From NCBI GenBank assembly GCA_028820455.1, contig JAPPJC010000008.1, forward strand, positions 172 to 32,362: 32,191 nt of DNA, written 5' to 3'. The notes beneath the pieces were generated by a model. It was not told the origin of the DNA and made no database searches. It worked only from the letters and a program-made list of their open reading frames with translations. Origin of the DNA: Acidimicrobiaceae bacterium (lineage in GTDB: Bacteria > Actinomycetota > Acidimicrobiia > Acidimicrobiales > Aldehydirespiratoraceae). Below, in pieces: positions 17,133 through 24,763 of this stretch; positions within the stretch are counted from its first letter, which is position 1; each line of letters begins with the position of its first letter. The translations under genes were made by a program, and so were the position numbers.

Positions 17133-17216
17133 GCCAGTGTAACGACGGCCTGGTCTTTTAAAGACAAATTCCGTAGTTGAGATGCTGATGTGATGCTTAC
17201 TCTTTAGTTGCGCTGT

Positions 17217-17365
17217 CTGAAATGTGCACGGGTGAGGATCAAGTCGCGATTATCAAACGTTTACGCGCGATTATCAACTGAAATGTGCACGGGTGAGGAT
17301 CAAGCACTCCGCAGCCTGGTAGCGGAGTGACCTCAGGGCTGAAATGTGCACGGGTGAGGATCAAG
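17217..17365. repeat. Three identical 27-bp repeats at exact 61-bp period
   Basis: A 27-bp sequence (core ATGTGCACGGGTGAGGATCA) occurs identically at 17217-17243, 17278-17304 and 17339-17365, with two 34-bp intervening sequences. The 61-bp period is that of type I-E CRISPR arrays, but several features argue against CRISPR. Interval 1 contains the 12-mer CGCGATTATCAA twice. Interval 2 contains an 8-bp inverted repeat (CACTCCGC / GCGGAGTG). The sequences after repeats 2 and 3 both begin CACTC, and no cas genes are present. Iterated transposase-binding repeats at the end of an IS21-type element are another possibility. Confidence 0.8.
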
Positions 17366-17461
17366 CACTCGCAATACGTCGGATGGTGGTATGATAGCGA
17401 TGCCCAATGTGTGTTTCAGATGCTGCTCTGCTCGACCGGCCGAGAGATTTCGGCGTTCCTC

Positions 17462-18424
17462 TCATCCATCCAGACCGACGAGTTGTCTCGATACTTCAAC
17501 CAACTCAACTGCGGTTTCCATGTCAGTGGCGTTGGGGTTAGGTGAATCCATCGGCCATCCACCGGCCTTACACTGCTTGTCCCGGTATAGGACACTACTT
17601 TGACTGAAGTAGGCACCCGAATGATCAAGTGCAGCGTCTGAAAGCATGCAATGCAGAGATGTCTGGGCTGAGTCTTCACAACTATCAGACAATCCTCTTG
17701 TCAACGGCCGCATAATGGTTAACATGACTCGCATCAACAGATTGCTGTCCCTGCCGAAGTTTGATCGCGCCCAACCAGGATGCACAGAAAACACTGAGAC
17801 CCCGGTATCCTTAAGGCGTTCCGCGAGTTCCTTGGCATAAAGAACATCTGCAAGCTTGGCTTCCGCGTATGCGCCAAAGGCTCGATAAGCTCGCTTTCGG
17901 TAATGTAGGTCGTCGAAATGGATCTTCGGTCGTTTGGTCGGACGACCCGCATGCACCACAGACGAAACAATGACCATTCGTGGAGATGCGCTATTCTTAA
18001 GAAAGTCCAAGAGTAACTCGGTGAGTAAGAAATGCCCTAGATAATTGACACCGATAGTTTTTTCAAAACCGTCTATCGTGTACGCAGCCTCATTACCCGT
18101 GAAAACCGCTCCAGCGTTGCAGACAAGACCATCAAGTCTCTCATAAGTATCACAGAACGTCTTAACGAAATCACGAACAGACTGCAATTCTGCAAGGTCA
18201 AGCTTCATGACCTCCCAGCTGCCCTTGAGCCCGTCAAATGTTTTGGCCTGCTCTTCGCCTGCTTCAACACGACGACACGCCATGACGACATGCCCGCCCT
18301 GCTTTACGAGTTGGCGAGTAGTCTCAAGCCCTACTCCGGAATTGGCACCGGTAACGATGTAAACCTTGCCGCTCACATCTTTTTGCAGCGTTTTCTGATC
18401 ACATCTCAATACGCGTCTAGCCAT
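17462..18424 (-). CDS. Short-chain dehydrogenase/reductase (retinol-dehydrogenase-like)
   Basis: A 320-aa classical SDR using NAD(P). The cofactor loop TGANSGVG is at 25-32, NAGA at 103-106, the catalytic Ser in IVSSVVHAG at about 154, and YxxxK as YAEAK at 186-190. VHPGWARSNFGRD follows as in retinol-dehydrogenase/WW-domain oxidoreductase-like SDRs, which act on hydrophobic alcohols or ketones. ATG start with AGGAG 8 bases upstream. It stands alone between repeats and fossils. It shares the accessory region with the methyltransferase and P450 genes, so a lipid or sterol substrate is conceivable but not shown. Confidence 0.88.
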   Translation of the reverse strand: MARRVLRCDQKTLQKDVSGKVYIVTGANSGVGLETTRQLVKQGGHVVMACRRVEAGEEQAKTFDGLKGSWEVMKLDLAELQSVRDFVKTFCDTYERLDGLVCNAGAVFTGNEAAYTIDGFEKTIGVNYLGHFLLTELLLDFLKNSASPRMVIVSSVVHAGRPTKRPKIHFDDLHYRKRAYRAFGAYAEAKLADVLYAKELAERLKDTGVSVFSVHPGWARSNFGRDSNLLMRVMLTIMRPLTRGLSDSCEDSAQTSLHCMLSDAALDHSGAYFSQSSVLYRDKQCKAGGWPMDSPNPNATDMETAVELVEVSRQLVGLDG

Positions 18425-18653
18425 ATCGCTTTCTCCTAATCAGCTGATGTCTTGAACTCGGACTTCCTGGCCCCATCGTTGGAGTCCACCCCTTGAGAGG
18501 TGTCATCGGCGGTTGCATACATCCACATCCTATCACAACCGTGGTGACTGTAGACGTTTTATATCCTGAAGGGTAGGGGTAGCAGTCGAGGCGGCTACAG
18601 CGGGTCAGTGGTCGTGGGATTGGCTCAGATGTCGAAGTGATGACGCAATATCC

Positions 18654-18866
18654 TTAAGGGCCTATATCACCAGCAGCTATGGCTATCACTAGATCGTAGA
18701 CGCTGTCATTGGAGGCGGTGCTGACGCTGATGTCGCTGAGCTCTAAGAAGACCCCGGTGGCTAGCCAGCCGCAGCTTCCAGCTTCTTGCATGGAGATGCC
18801 CTCACATGCGGCGCGTTTCTTGAGAGCTGCCTACTCTTTCTCGCTCAACCTAAGTGTCATAGCCAT
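18654..18866 (-). pseudogene. Decayed RHH antitoxin / Doc toxin remnant
   Basis: One frame reads MAMTLRLSEKE, an in-frame TAG, then AALKKRAACEGISMQEA, which looks like a ribbon-helix-helix antitoxin N-terminus with Gln changed to stop. It runs directly into VFLELSDISVSTASNDSVYD and LVIAIAAGDI, which resembles the C-terminus of Doc/Fic-type toxins. The antitoxin C-terminus and the toxin N-terminus with its HPFx[D/E]GN motif are missing. This looks like an internal deletion that fused two relics. A purine-rich GGGGGA precedes the ATG. Confidence 0.5.
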
Positions 18867-18897
18867 CCCCCAAAATCACTCCGCTACCATATCACGG

Positions 18898-19095
18898 TTA
18901 AGTTGAAAATAGATGATGAAGTGTGTCTGAAGAAGACGATGAGGTACATATTGCAAAGTGTGCGAGCGGTATGACCAGCACCACGAATAGAAGCCCAACG
19001 GCCAGCACTATGCTCTTCCCATCTGTCTCCATGTCAGGCTGATGTTCCAGTATCGGAGAAGAAGGTGTGCACTCATGTGGCTCTGCGTTGCTCAT
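18898..19095 (-). CDS. Possible small single-TM protein
   Basis: A 65-aa frame from ATG 19095 with a hydrophilic N-terminus (MSNAEPHECTPSSPILEH), one clear hydrophobic helix (SIVLAVGLLFVVLVIPLAHF, about 27-46) and a Ser-rich tail. There is no recognised family and no strong ribosome-binding site. It could be real or a chance frame in decayed DNA. Confidence 0.25.
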   Translation of the reverse strand: MSNAEPHECTPSSPILEHQPDMETDGKSIVLAVGLLFVVLVIPLAHFAICTSSSSSDTLHHLFST

Positions 19096-19164
19096 GTTCG
19101 TAGTCCAGCCTGCGTGATCTGTCCACGATTGTTCCAATCCAACTCCCAGCAGGTGACGATCTGT

Positions 19165-19398
19165 CTAGTGCTCAACGCACACGGATGAAACCCACCTGCG
19201 GCATAAACGCACAATGAACACAGCAATCCGGGCTCGGATCAACTCGCTGTCGGCATCAAAAGATCTGTTCGGTTGACCTTTGGTCAGCCCAAGAGCTTTT
19301 GAGCGCAAAACGTAGCCCGCCCCATAGCTGTCACCGTCAATTGTCTGTGCTACCAGGATCCACAAGCACAGCAGCCGCTGCAACCGTTTTACGCTCAC
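19165..19398 (-). pseudogene. Fragment of an S-layer-homology (SLH) domain
   Basis: The translated frame contains ALGLTKGQPNRSFDADSEL followed by IRARIAVFIVRLCRRW. This matches the SLH pattern in which G-x-x-x-G-x-P-[DN]-G-[ST]-F-x-P-D is followed by [TI]RA[QR]xAxF. SLH domains anchor exported proteins to the cell wall. Only about one repeat remains, with no secretion signal and no partner domain, so it is read as a remnant of a larger surface protein. Confidence 0.45.
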
Positions 19399-19971
19399 TG
19401 AGCAAAGGTTCTGTGTTCACAACATCAGAATCTACGCCGTGTGAACTCACAGTCACCTCCAGTTTGTATTAAACAACTCTGACAATTAGACACTGACCCG
19501 GCTACTGATCTCGTTGACCGCGATAATCGCCACCACCGGCAGGCACGCCTACGGCAACCCCGACGGGATCACCGTTGTGTCCGTTGCTCTACTCCGCCAC
19601 TGGGTTTGCATCAGCCGAATTGCTCGAGTAGGTTTGGGAGAGTGCTTTGGCTGGGATGCACGGCTTCAGTGTTTATCTTGTGGATGGCGGTGTTTACCGG
19701 AATCAGTCCTTGTCGAAGATAGATGCCTGCCGACCGCAGTCCCTGCTGACCTGTGAGGAGTCACACCCACGAAACCAGACAGGGATCAATGGCCCAGTAT
19801 AATCCATCATTACTTCGACCTCTTTCAGAACAACAGGGTTTTATAAGTATTTTCAGATATTTTAATGATATTAAATTGCAAATAGGTTTCAAGGTGGTAT
19901 ACTTGACTGTGGAAGAATCTCGACCGGTGGTGAGTGTTTAGACTGCTGTGGTATGATCTGACTGTGAAAGG
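19399..19971. other. Spacer, no recognisable gene
   Basis: About 570 bp. A plus-strand frame at 19514-19756 and shorter ones have no family features. The last about 150 bp (19820-19970) is strongly AT-rich, unlike the neighbouring sequence. It may carry upstream promoter elements for the coiled-coil gene. Confidence 0.4.
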
Positions 19972-19977
19972 TATAAT
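19972..19977 (+). promoter_or_regulatory. TATAAT -10 element, probable leaderless start
   Basis: A perfect TATAAT lies 6 bp before the ATG at 19984. A transcript starting 7 bases downstream of the -10 box would begin at the A of that ATG, so the mRNA would be leaderless. That arrangement is common in actinobacteria and fits the absence of a ribosome-binding site. No good -35 is visible. Confidence 0.5.
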
Positions 19978-19983
19978 CTAGGT

Positions 19984-20427
19984 ATGGGTTTGGATTTTGT
20001 TGCAGAGGTGATGACTCTTGTGATGGCTATGTTAGCGATCATCTGGAACCAGCAAAGAACTACCAACGGACTGCGTGGCGAGGTGCGGCAGGAAATCAGG
20101 GGTTTGCGTGGCGAGATGAACGAAGCGAATAGGGGTTTGCGTGGCGAGATGAACAATCTGCGTGGCGAGGTGCGGCAGGAAATCAGGGGTTTGCGTGGCG
20201 AGATGAACGAAGCGAATAGGGGTTTGCGTGGCGAGATGAACAATCTGCGTGGCGAGGTGCAAAAGCTGGGCGACGGTCTGACTGAGAACGGTCGACGGTT
20301 GGCTCGCATTGAGGGCCATTTGGGAATTGAAGTATTGCCCACAACAGCGAGTGAAACCACAAAACCTGCGTTGACAGCAGCAAGCGGTGTAGCACTAGCT
20401 GGAAAGACTGAGATATCACCAACATAA
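19984..20427 (+). CDS. Membrane-anchored coiled-coil protein with 29-residue tandem repeat
   Basis: A 147-aa protein. A hydrophobic N-terminal helix (about 8-22) probably anchors it. Residues 30-95 form a charged coiled coil built from LRGEVRQEIRG / LRGEMNEANRG / LRGEMNN units (11+11+7 residues), repeated twice and followed by a third partial unit. The C-terminal part (RRLARIEGHLGIEVLP) is less regular and ends in an Ala/Thr-rich tail. The layout resembles small actinobacterial coiled-coil proteins often encoded near toxin-antitoxin or mobile loci. Function unknown. The start fits the -10 box directly upstream. Confidence 0.65.
   Translation: MGLDFVAEVMTLVMAMLAIIWNQQRTTNGLRGEVRQEIRGLRGEMNEANRGLRGEMNNLRGEVRQEIRGLRGEMNEANRGLRGEMNNLRGEVQKLGDGLTENGRRLARIEGHLGIEVLPTTASETTKPALTAASGVALAGKTEISPT
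20071..20244 (+). repeat. Perfect 87-bp tandem duplication inside the coiled-coil gene
   Basis: 20071-20157 and 20158-20244 are identical 87-bp units beginning CTGCGTGGCGAGGTG. A third truncated copy begins at 20245 and diverges after 16 bases. 87 bp equals 29 codons, so the frame is kept. Perfect identity suggests a recent duplication and possible copy-number variation between strains. Confidence 0.95.
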
Positions 20428-20440
20428 CGAGCACACCAGC

Positions 20441-20614
20441 ATGACAACCACCACCGAACCGACCAGGTCAGCCACCTCCGCGACACACTTCTCGCTGCCA
20501 CTGTTGCCGCTGCTGTTTTTGGCAGTGCTGCGGGTGTTCAGTGCTGATTTCCACAGCTCCGGCCTCGCAGCGGCTTTCGATACCGCGGCTTGCACGAAGG
20601 CACCCGCACTCTAA
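20441..20614 (+). CDS. Possible 57-aa membrane peptide
   Basis: ATG 13 bp after the coiled-coil stop opens a 57-residue frame: MTTTTEPTRSATSATHFS, then a Leu-rich helix (LPLLPLLFLAVLRVF), then an Ala-rich tail to TAA. There is no strong ribosome-binding site. Tight spacing to the upstream gene suggests co-transcription. The hydrophobic helix fits a small membrane protein. It is not a recognised family. Confidence 0.35.
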   Translation: MTTTTEPTRSATSATHFSLPLLPLLFLAVLRVFSADFHSSGLAAAFDTAACTKAPAL

Positions 20615-21029
20615 AAACCCCATACCCCTGAGATCTCTCCCACACGCTTGACACGTAGGCCGTGTCGGAATCGATGCCTCGTACCGTTGTCGTATTCAGA
20701 TCGTCGGTGACCTTGTTGTCATTGTTGTCGCCGGTGCCGCGGATTAGTGTCCAGTGCCGTGGTTTGGTGTTTGGTGCGGATATGCTGGGAGCATAAGCAT
20801 GGTAGGTAGTTCGAGTCCGTTCACACCGATGTCGACGTCACGAGATAGAGAGCGTTGATCCGGCCAACGTGTGGAGAGTACTGCGCCGTTGCATAACAGA
20901 ATCGGGATTGATCGTGAACGAAGAAGCAGGGAATGCCTTATTCCACACAAGGAGTCGCTGTTGAGGGGTTGAGAATCCAGCACCTACTCAACCGGGACGG
21001 CGATTAGGAGCAGGACGGGAAGAGGCGGA
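20615..21029. other. Spacer 3' of the P450 gene, no recognisable gene
   Basis: About 415 bp. Frames on both strands are short and without family features. In particular there is no ferredoxin gene next to the P450 here. Confidence 0.45.
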
Positions 21030-23129
21030 TCAGACGGGCAGTTCGTACCTCTTCCCGGTGATAGCGAACTTCAGCTTCTTGTTCGGAGACATAGACGGGA
21101 ACGGGCTGATCTTTAGCTTGTAGTTCTCGGGGGCGATCTTGAGGGTGAAATAGTGAGTCATCATCAGCAGGTTGGTGACCAGGTACATCTCCGTCACACG
21201 AGCACCGAGGCATGTGTGCGTGCCCAAGCCATAGGGCGCGTATCCGGTGCCGAGGTGTTCTTTGCGGGGTGCCGCATAGCGGTCGATGTCGAATGTGAAC
21301 GGGTTGGGGAAAACGTCCCTCATGTAGTGCGTTGCTGTCTGGACGATGAAGACTCGCCTCCCCTCCGGCAGCTCGTAGCCCTTGAGCTCGCAGGTATTCA
21401 TCACGTTTCGAATCGACATCGGGACGATCGGGTACAGGCGCATGCATTCCATGATGAAGCGACGAGTGACGTCTGTCGTTGCACCTGTGAGCATATTGCG
21501 ATCTGGATCACCGTCGGCGAATACCGCGTCGGCCTCATCGCGGATCTTGGCGTAGAACTCTGGTTGCGACACCATAGCGTAGACGATGAAGCTGAGTTGA
21601 TCGCCGACGTACATGCTGGCAATCAACGGTGCCGAGAGCACGAACCGGAGATTCGATTCGGGGAGGAATTGGCAGTCGGTGGTGTGCATGGCCAGCAGGT
21701 CGTCGGCAAGATCCCGAGGACACCCGGCCCGCTGAGCGGGTGTGTGGACATTTAGCACCCTATCCACTACTTGGCCGATCAGCTTCGCCTTGCGCTTCAT
21801 ACTCGGTGTCTTGAGCATGAACTTCGGGAGAGTTCTGCCGATGTGAGTCTTGAGTGCTCGCTCTTTGAACTTGTGCATGTCGTCGACGATGTCCTGTGAG
21901 TCAATGCCGACAGACAACGGCGACATCGCTGCGTTGATCAACTTTCGGCACATTCCCACTGCTTGTCGGGTCTCGCCGACATTCCAATCTGCCATTTCGT
22001 TGCGTGCACAAGAGAGGAACACTTCCAGTTGTTCTTCCAGCCTGGATCGGGCATACGCAGGCTGAATCGACTTGCGATATCGGAAATGATCGGCACCATC
22101 AAGGGCTGGCAACAGCCCCACTCCGCCGTAGACCTTCTCGAAGTCCTCCAAGTAATCCCTAGCTCTGAGATGCATGCGACCGTGGCGGTGCGCCCAGTGA
22201 TTCGTCTCAGGCCCTACCAAGCAGATCATGTCGTCCACGAACGGCGGTCGGATCTCGAACACCGGTCCGAACTCTTCTTGAAGCTCTGCGAACAGCGCGG
22301 GGAGGTTGCCACTGCGAGTGTGCTTGTTGCGTAGCAGCCTTCGCAGCGGAACAATGGGAATCGGTTTCGTCAGAGCCGTCCGTCTGCTCGAGCGTCTGGT
22401 GATGTTCTGCCCGACCGCATCGGCGATGGCGCGGCCGATCAAGTCCATCTTGCAGATGTCCTCGATACGCTGTTTAGACTCCTCGTCCAACTCGAAAATG
22501 AACCGCAGGACATCGCACGTGTTGATCAGACAGATGATGATGATGTCTCTCGGGTCTGGAATCTCGTTGTCGAAGATGGCCTTGCCGATTCGGGCTTTAA
22601 CGAACTCGACGGCTGTGTCTGTGCTGGAATTTGCGTGCAGAAGCGTCTTCCACGCGGTTCCGGCCAGCGACCAGAAATCGCCGTCGTGATGCTTCAAGAT
22701 CTTCAGATCGACCAAGCGTTCCAGTATGATGTCGATGATCGACTCTGCTCGGGGAGCGAGCCGCTCGACCCAATATTGGGCACTGTGTTGAACCGGCTCC
22801 GCCGCAATCTCAGAGAGGATGGGGTCGAGGGCGGGGTCGTCGATTTCCGTCTGATCCAGGAAGATCAGGGATTCCATGTCAGTGTCGATACGAGGGATCA
22901 GTGAAAGCTCTGCGAGAGCGGCACCGACGACGGCGCAGTGCAGATTCCAGCCGGGTACTTGGTGGAAGTAGCCGGTCTCCTCGTTGAGGAGCATCAGGAT
23001 GAACTCTTCCGGCAGGCTCAACATCCGGAGATTGCGCTTCTCAGCGGAAAAGAGCCGTGTAGCAGCGGCGGCTCTCATCGTCTCAGCTCTGGATTGCCGG
23101 GAGGTCGGGCCACCCTCAGAAGAATCCAT
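21030..23129 (-). CDS. GPP34-domain / cytochrome P450 fusion protein
   Basis: A 699-aa two-domain protein. Residues about 36-242 resemble the GPP34/GOLPH3 phosphoinositide-binding-type domain: LSLPEEFILMLLNEETGYFH, then ALAELSLIPRI, then YWVERLAPRAESIIDIILER and LVDLKILKHHDGDFW. Residues about 265-699 are a cytochrome P450. The K-helix ExxR is ECMR at 561-564, the meander is NPFTFDIDRY, and the haem loop YGLGTHTCLG has its cysteine ligand at 640 (Tyr replaces the usual first Phe). The I-helix stretch IASMYVGDQLSF (about 502-514) lacks the usual acid-threonine pair (AGx[DE]T). No redox partner is fused or adjacent. ATG has GAGAGGA about 10 bases upstream. It lies 191 bp downstream of the sterol-methyltransferase-like gene on the same strand, so the two probably form an operon. 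Confidence 0.85.
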   Translation of the reverse strand: MDSSEGGPTSRQSRAETMRAAAATRLFSAEKRNLRMLSLPEEFILMLLNEETGYFHQVPGWNLHCAVVGAALAELSLIPRIDTDMESLIFLDQTEIDDPALDPILSEIAAEPVQHSAQYWVERLAPRAESIIDIILERLVDLKILKHHDGDFWSLAGTAWKTLLHANSSTDTAVEFVKARIGKAIFDNEIPDPRDIIIICLINTCDVLRFIFELDEESKQRIEDICKMDLIGRAIADAVGQNITRRSSRRTALTKPIPIVPLRRLLRNKHTRSGNLPALFAELQEEFGPVFEIRPPFVDDMICLVGPETNHWAHRHGRMHLRARDYLEDFEKVYGGVGLLPALDGADHFRYRKSIQPAYARSRLEEQLEVFLSCARNEMADWNVGETRQAVGMCRKLINAAMSPLSVGIDSQDIVDDMHKFKERALKTHIGRTLPKFMLKTPSMKRKAKLIGQVVDRVLNVHTPAQRAGCPRDLADDLLAMHTTDCQFLPESNLRFVLSAPLIASMYVGDQLSFIVYAMVSQPEFYAKIRDEADAVFADGDPDRNMLTGATTDVTRRFIMECMRLYPIVPMSIRNVMNTCELKGYELPEGRRVFIVQTATHYMRDVFPNPFTFDIDRYAAPRKEHLGTGYAPYGLGTHTCLGARVTEMYLVTNLLMMTHYFTLKIAPENYKLKISPFPSMSPNKKLKFAITGKRYELPV

Positions 23130-23320
23130 GGGATCGGTATCCTCTCACCGTCTCAACTTTGGTCTCTCAACGCAGCATCGCTATCTTACCATGCGGCATT
23201 CTACCTCTCAACGCAGTCTCAAAAAACCTGAGTTTGATAGTTCTGAGGATGCCCCTGACCTACTCGTGTCTATTGCTACCGCACTCTCTTGCCGTTGTAC
23301 CCCGCAGCTGCTCCCAGGGA

Positions 23321-24424
23321 CTAGTCAGAGGGTTTATGAGCGAGGAAGCAGTAGAGTGGCGTGAAGACGCCCGCCTTGCCACCCGTGACGTAGGCATCTG
23401 CGGTGCGGTCCAAGAGTCGGATGACTTCAGTGGAACCCTTCGGGAACAGCCGCAGCATTTCGGCCAGCTTCGATCCAGTGATGATCGCTCTGCGGCCCCA
23501 CGGAAGCCTGCGTAAGGCGTTCCCAAGCGTTCCATGACGGCTCTCCATAGGTTGATACCACGGTGTGGACGGTCCTTCCTGGATGTCTCGGTCCATCCCT
23601 TCTAGAACGTGAAATCCTGCCGCTTCGAGCGCGTGGTTCACTTCTCCGAACGTGGCGATGTCCCTCAGAGCGATGCCGCGCATGAGATCCTGCTTGATGG
23701 CCTGGTGTCGGTTGTCCTTCGGATCGAACTCGTCAGTCAGACACATCTCCTGGCCCCAGAAAAGGGCTCCGGGTTTCAGCACGCGGAATATCTCCGCGAA
23801 TGCTTGTTGTTTGTCAGGGGCGTGACATGTTGACTCTATTGCATAGCCTCGGTCGAACGTGCCATCTGCGATGGTGCTCATATTCATGAAGCTGCACGCC
23901 TCGTAATCGATCATGTGGTCGAGCCCCGCCTCGGTGTTCAACCTTTTCGCCTTGTCCAACTGGATTCTGCTGTTGTTGATTCCAGTAACCCGGACATCGG
24001 CCTCACGGGTCACGCGCCGCATCGGGCCTCCGATTCCACAGCCAACGTCGATCACCGTCATACCCGGTTGCATCTCCAGTTTGGAGATCATCAACCGCTG
24101 ATGTCGGATTTTGGATTCCTCTAAACTCTCATGGGGCACCAGGGGAGCGAAGTGCAGGGACTCTCCCCAACCCCATACCATGAACCCGCTGCACAGATCA
24201 TAGTACTCCTGCGCCGTCTCGGTGTGGTCGTACTCGCTCGCTGCGCCATCGGTTCCTCGGCGTCCCTCTTCACCATGTTGGGTGGTACTGGCTTCAGTGG
24301 TGTCGGGGGTGGATGATCCCCTGCGCTCCCGGTCCATCCAGAGCTCGAAATGCCGCACACGACGTGCGACGTCCGATCCCCGGTACGTGTCACGCAGCTC
24401 TCTCGACAGTCTACCGAATTGCAT
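23321..24424 (-). CDS. Sterol C-24 methyltransferase (Erg6/SMT-like)
   Basis: SAM-dependent methyltransferase of 367 aa with the full Erg6 layout. The aromatic sterol-binding region YYDLCSGFMVWGWGESLHF is at 74-92, and SAM motif I DVGCGIGGP at 126-134. TGINNSRIQLDKAK (147-160) and YAIESTCHAP (194-203) follow, then LKPGALFWGQEMCLTDEFD. The Sterol_MT_C domain shows PWYQPM at 288-293 and GGKAGVFTPLYCFLAHKP at the end, which parallels yeast Erg6 GGKSKLFTPMMLFVARKP. Such enzymes methylate the C-24 side chain of sterols. An in-frame ATG at 24535 would add 37 Ser/Arg-rich residues encoded partly by a short repeat. The 24424 start aligns with Erg6 N-termini (QFGRLSRELRDTYRGSD) and has GGGAAG upstream. 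Base composition looks more GC-rich than the core genes. Confidence 0.87.
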   Translation of the reverse strand: MQFGRLSRELRDTYRGSDVARRVRHFELWMDRERRGSSTPDTTEASTTQHGEEGRRGTDGAASEYDHTETAQEYYDLCSGFMVWGWGESLHFAPLVPHESLEESKIRHQRLMISKLEMQPGMTVIDVGCGIGGPMRRVTREADVRVTGINNSRIQLDKAKRLNTEAGLDHMIDYEACSFMNMSTIADGTFDRGYAIESTCHAPDKQQAFAEIFRVLKPGALFWGQEMCLTDEFDPKDNRHQAIKQDLMRGIALRDIATFGEVNHALEAAGFHVLEGMDRDIQEGPSTPWYQPMESRHGTLGNALRRLPWGRRAIITGSKLAEMLRLFPKGSTEVIRLLDRTADAYVTGGKAGVFTPLYCFLAHKPSD

Positions 24425-24763
24425 TCTCGGGCCACTTCCCAATGTTGGTGCGGAACGACTTGAGGTGCTGTCCTCCCGACTTGAATATCCTCGCTGGCTT
24501 GAATATCCTCGCGACAGTGTTGAACAAAGAAACATCCATGATGACTTGACTATACTGTCCTGGTCCGTTGATTCCGCTCATGACGGGCATATCCGGAGTA
24601 CAGTGAGGCCACTTCCCATTCGCTGAACCACAAGCCAAACTGGGCCACCGGCTCATGGTGTGATAACCGTGAACGTTGTATCCGGGTTGAGGGGGTGGTG
24701 GGGGGAGCTCTCGAGTGCGAGGATGTGGGTTAGAAAACAATCCACTATCGGCAAGGAGGACTC

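Noticed and set aside
17217-17365. Calling the three 27-bp repeats a CRISPR array
   Set aside because: Only three copies, no cas genes, intervals with internal direct and inverted repeats, and similar bases after repeats 2 and 3. Kept as a repeat.
24683-24708. G-rich tract as a possible G-quadruplex upstream of the IS481 relic
   Set aside because: The G runs are irregular and only partly fit a four-tract pattern. No gene start depends on it except a dead transposase.
24411-24740. Minus-strand frame overlapping the start of the methyltransferase
   Set aside because: Proline-rich, without family features, and in a different frame from the clear SMT homology. Treated as a chance frame.
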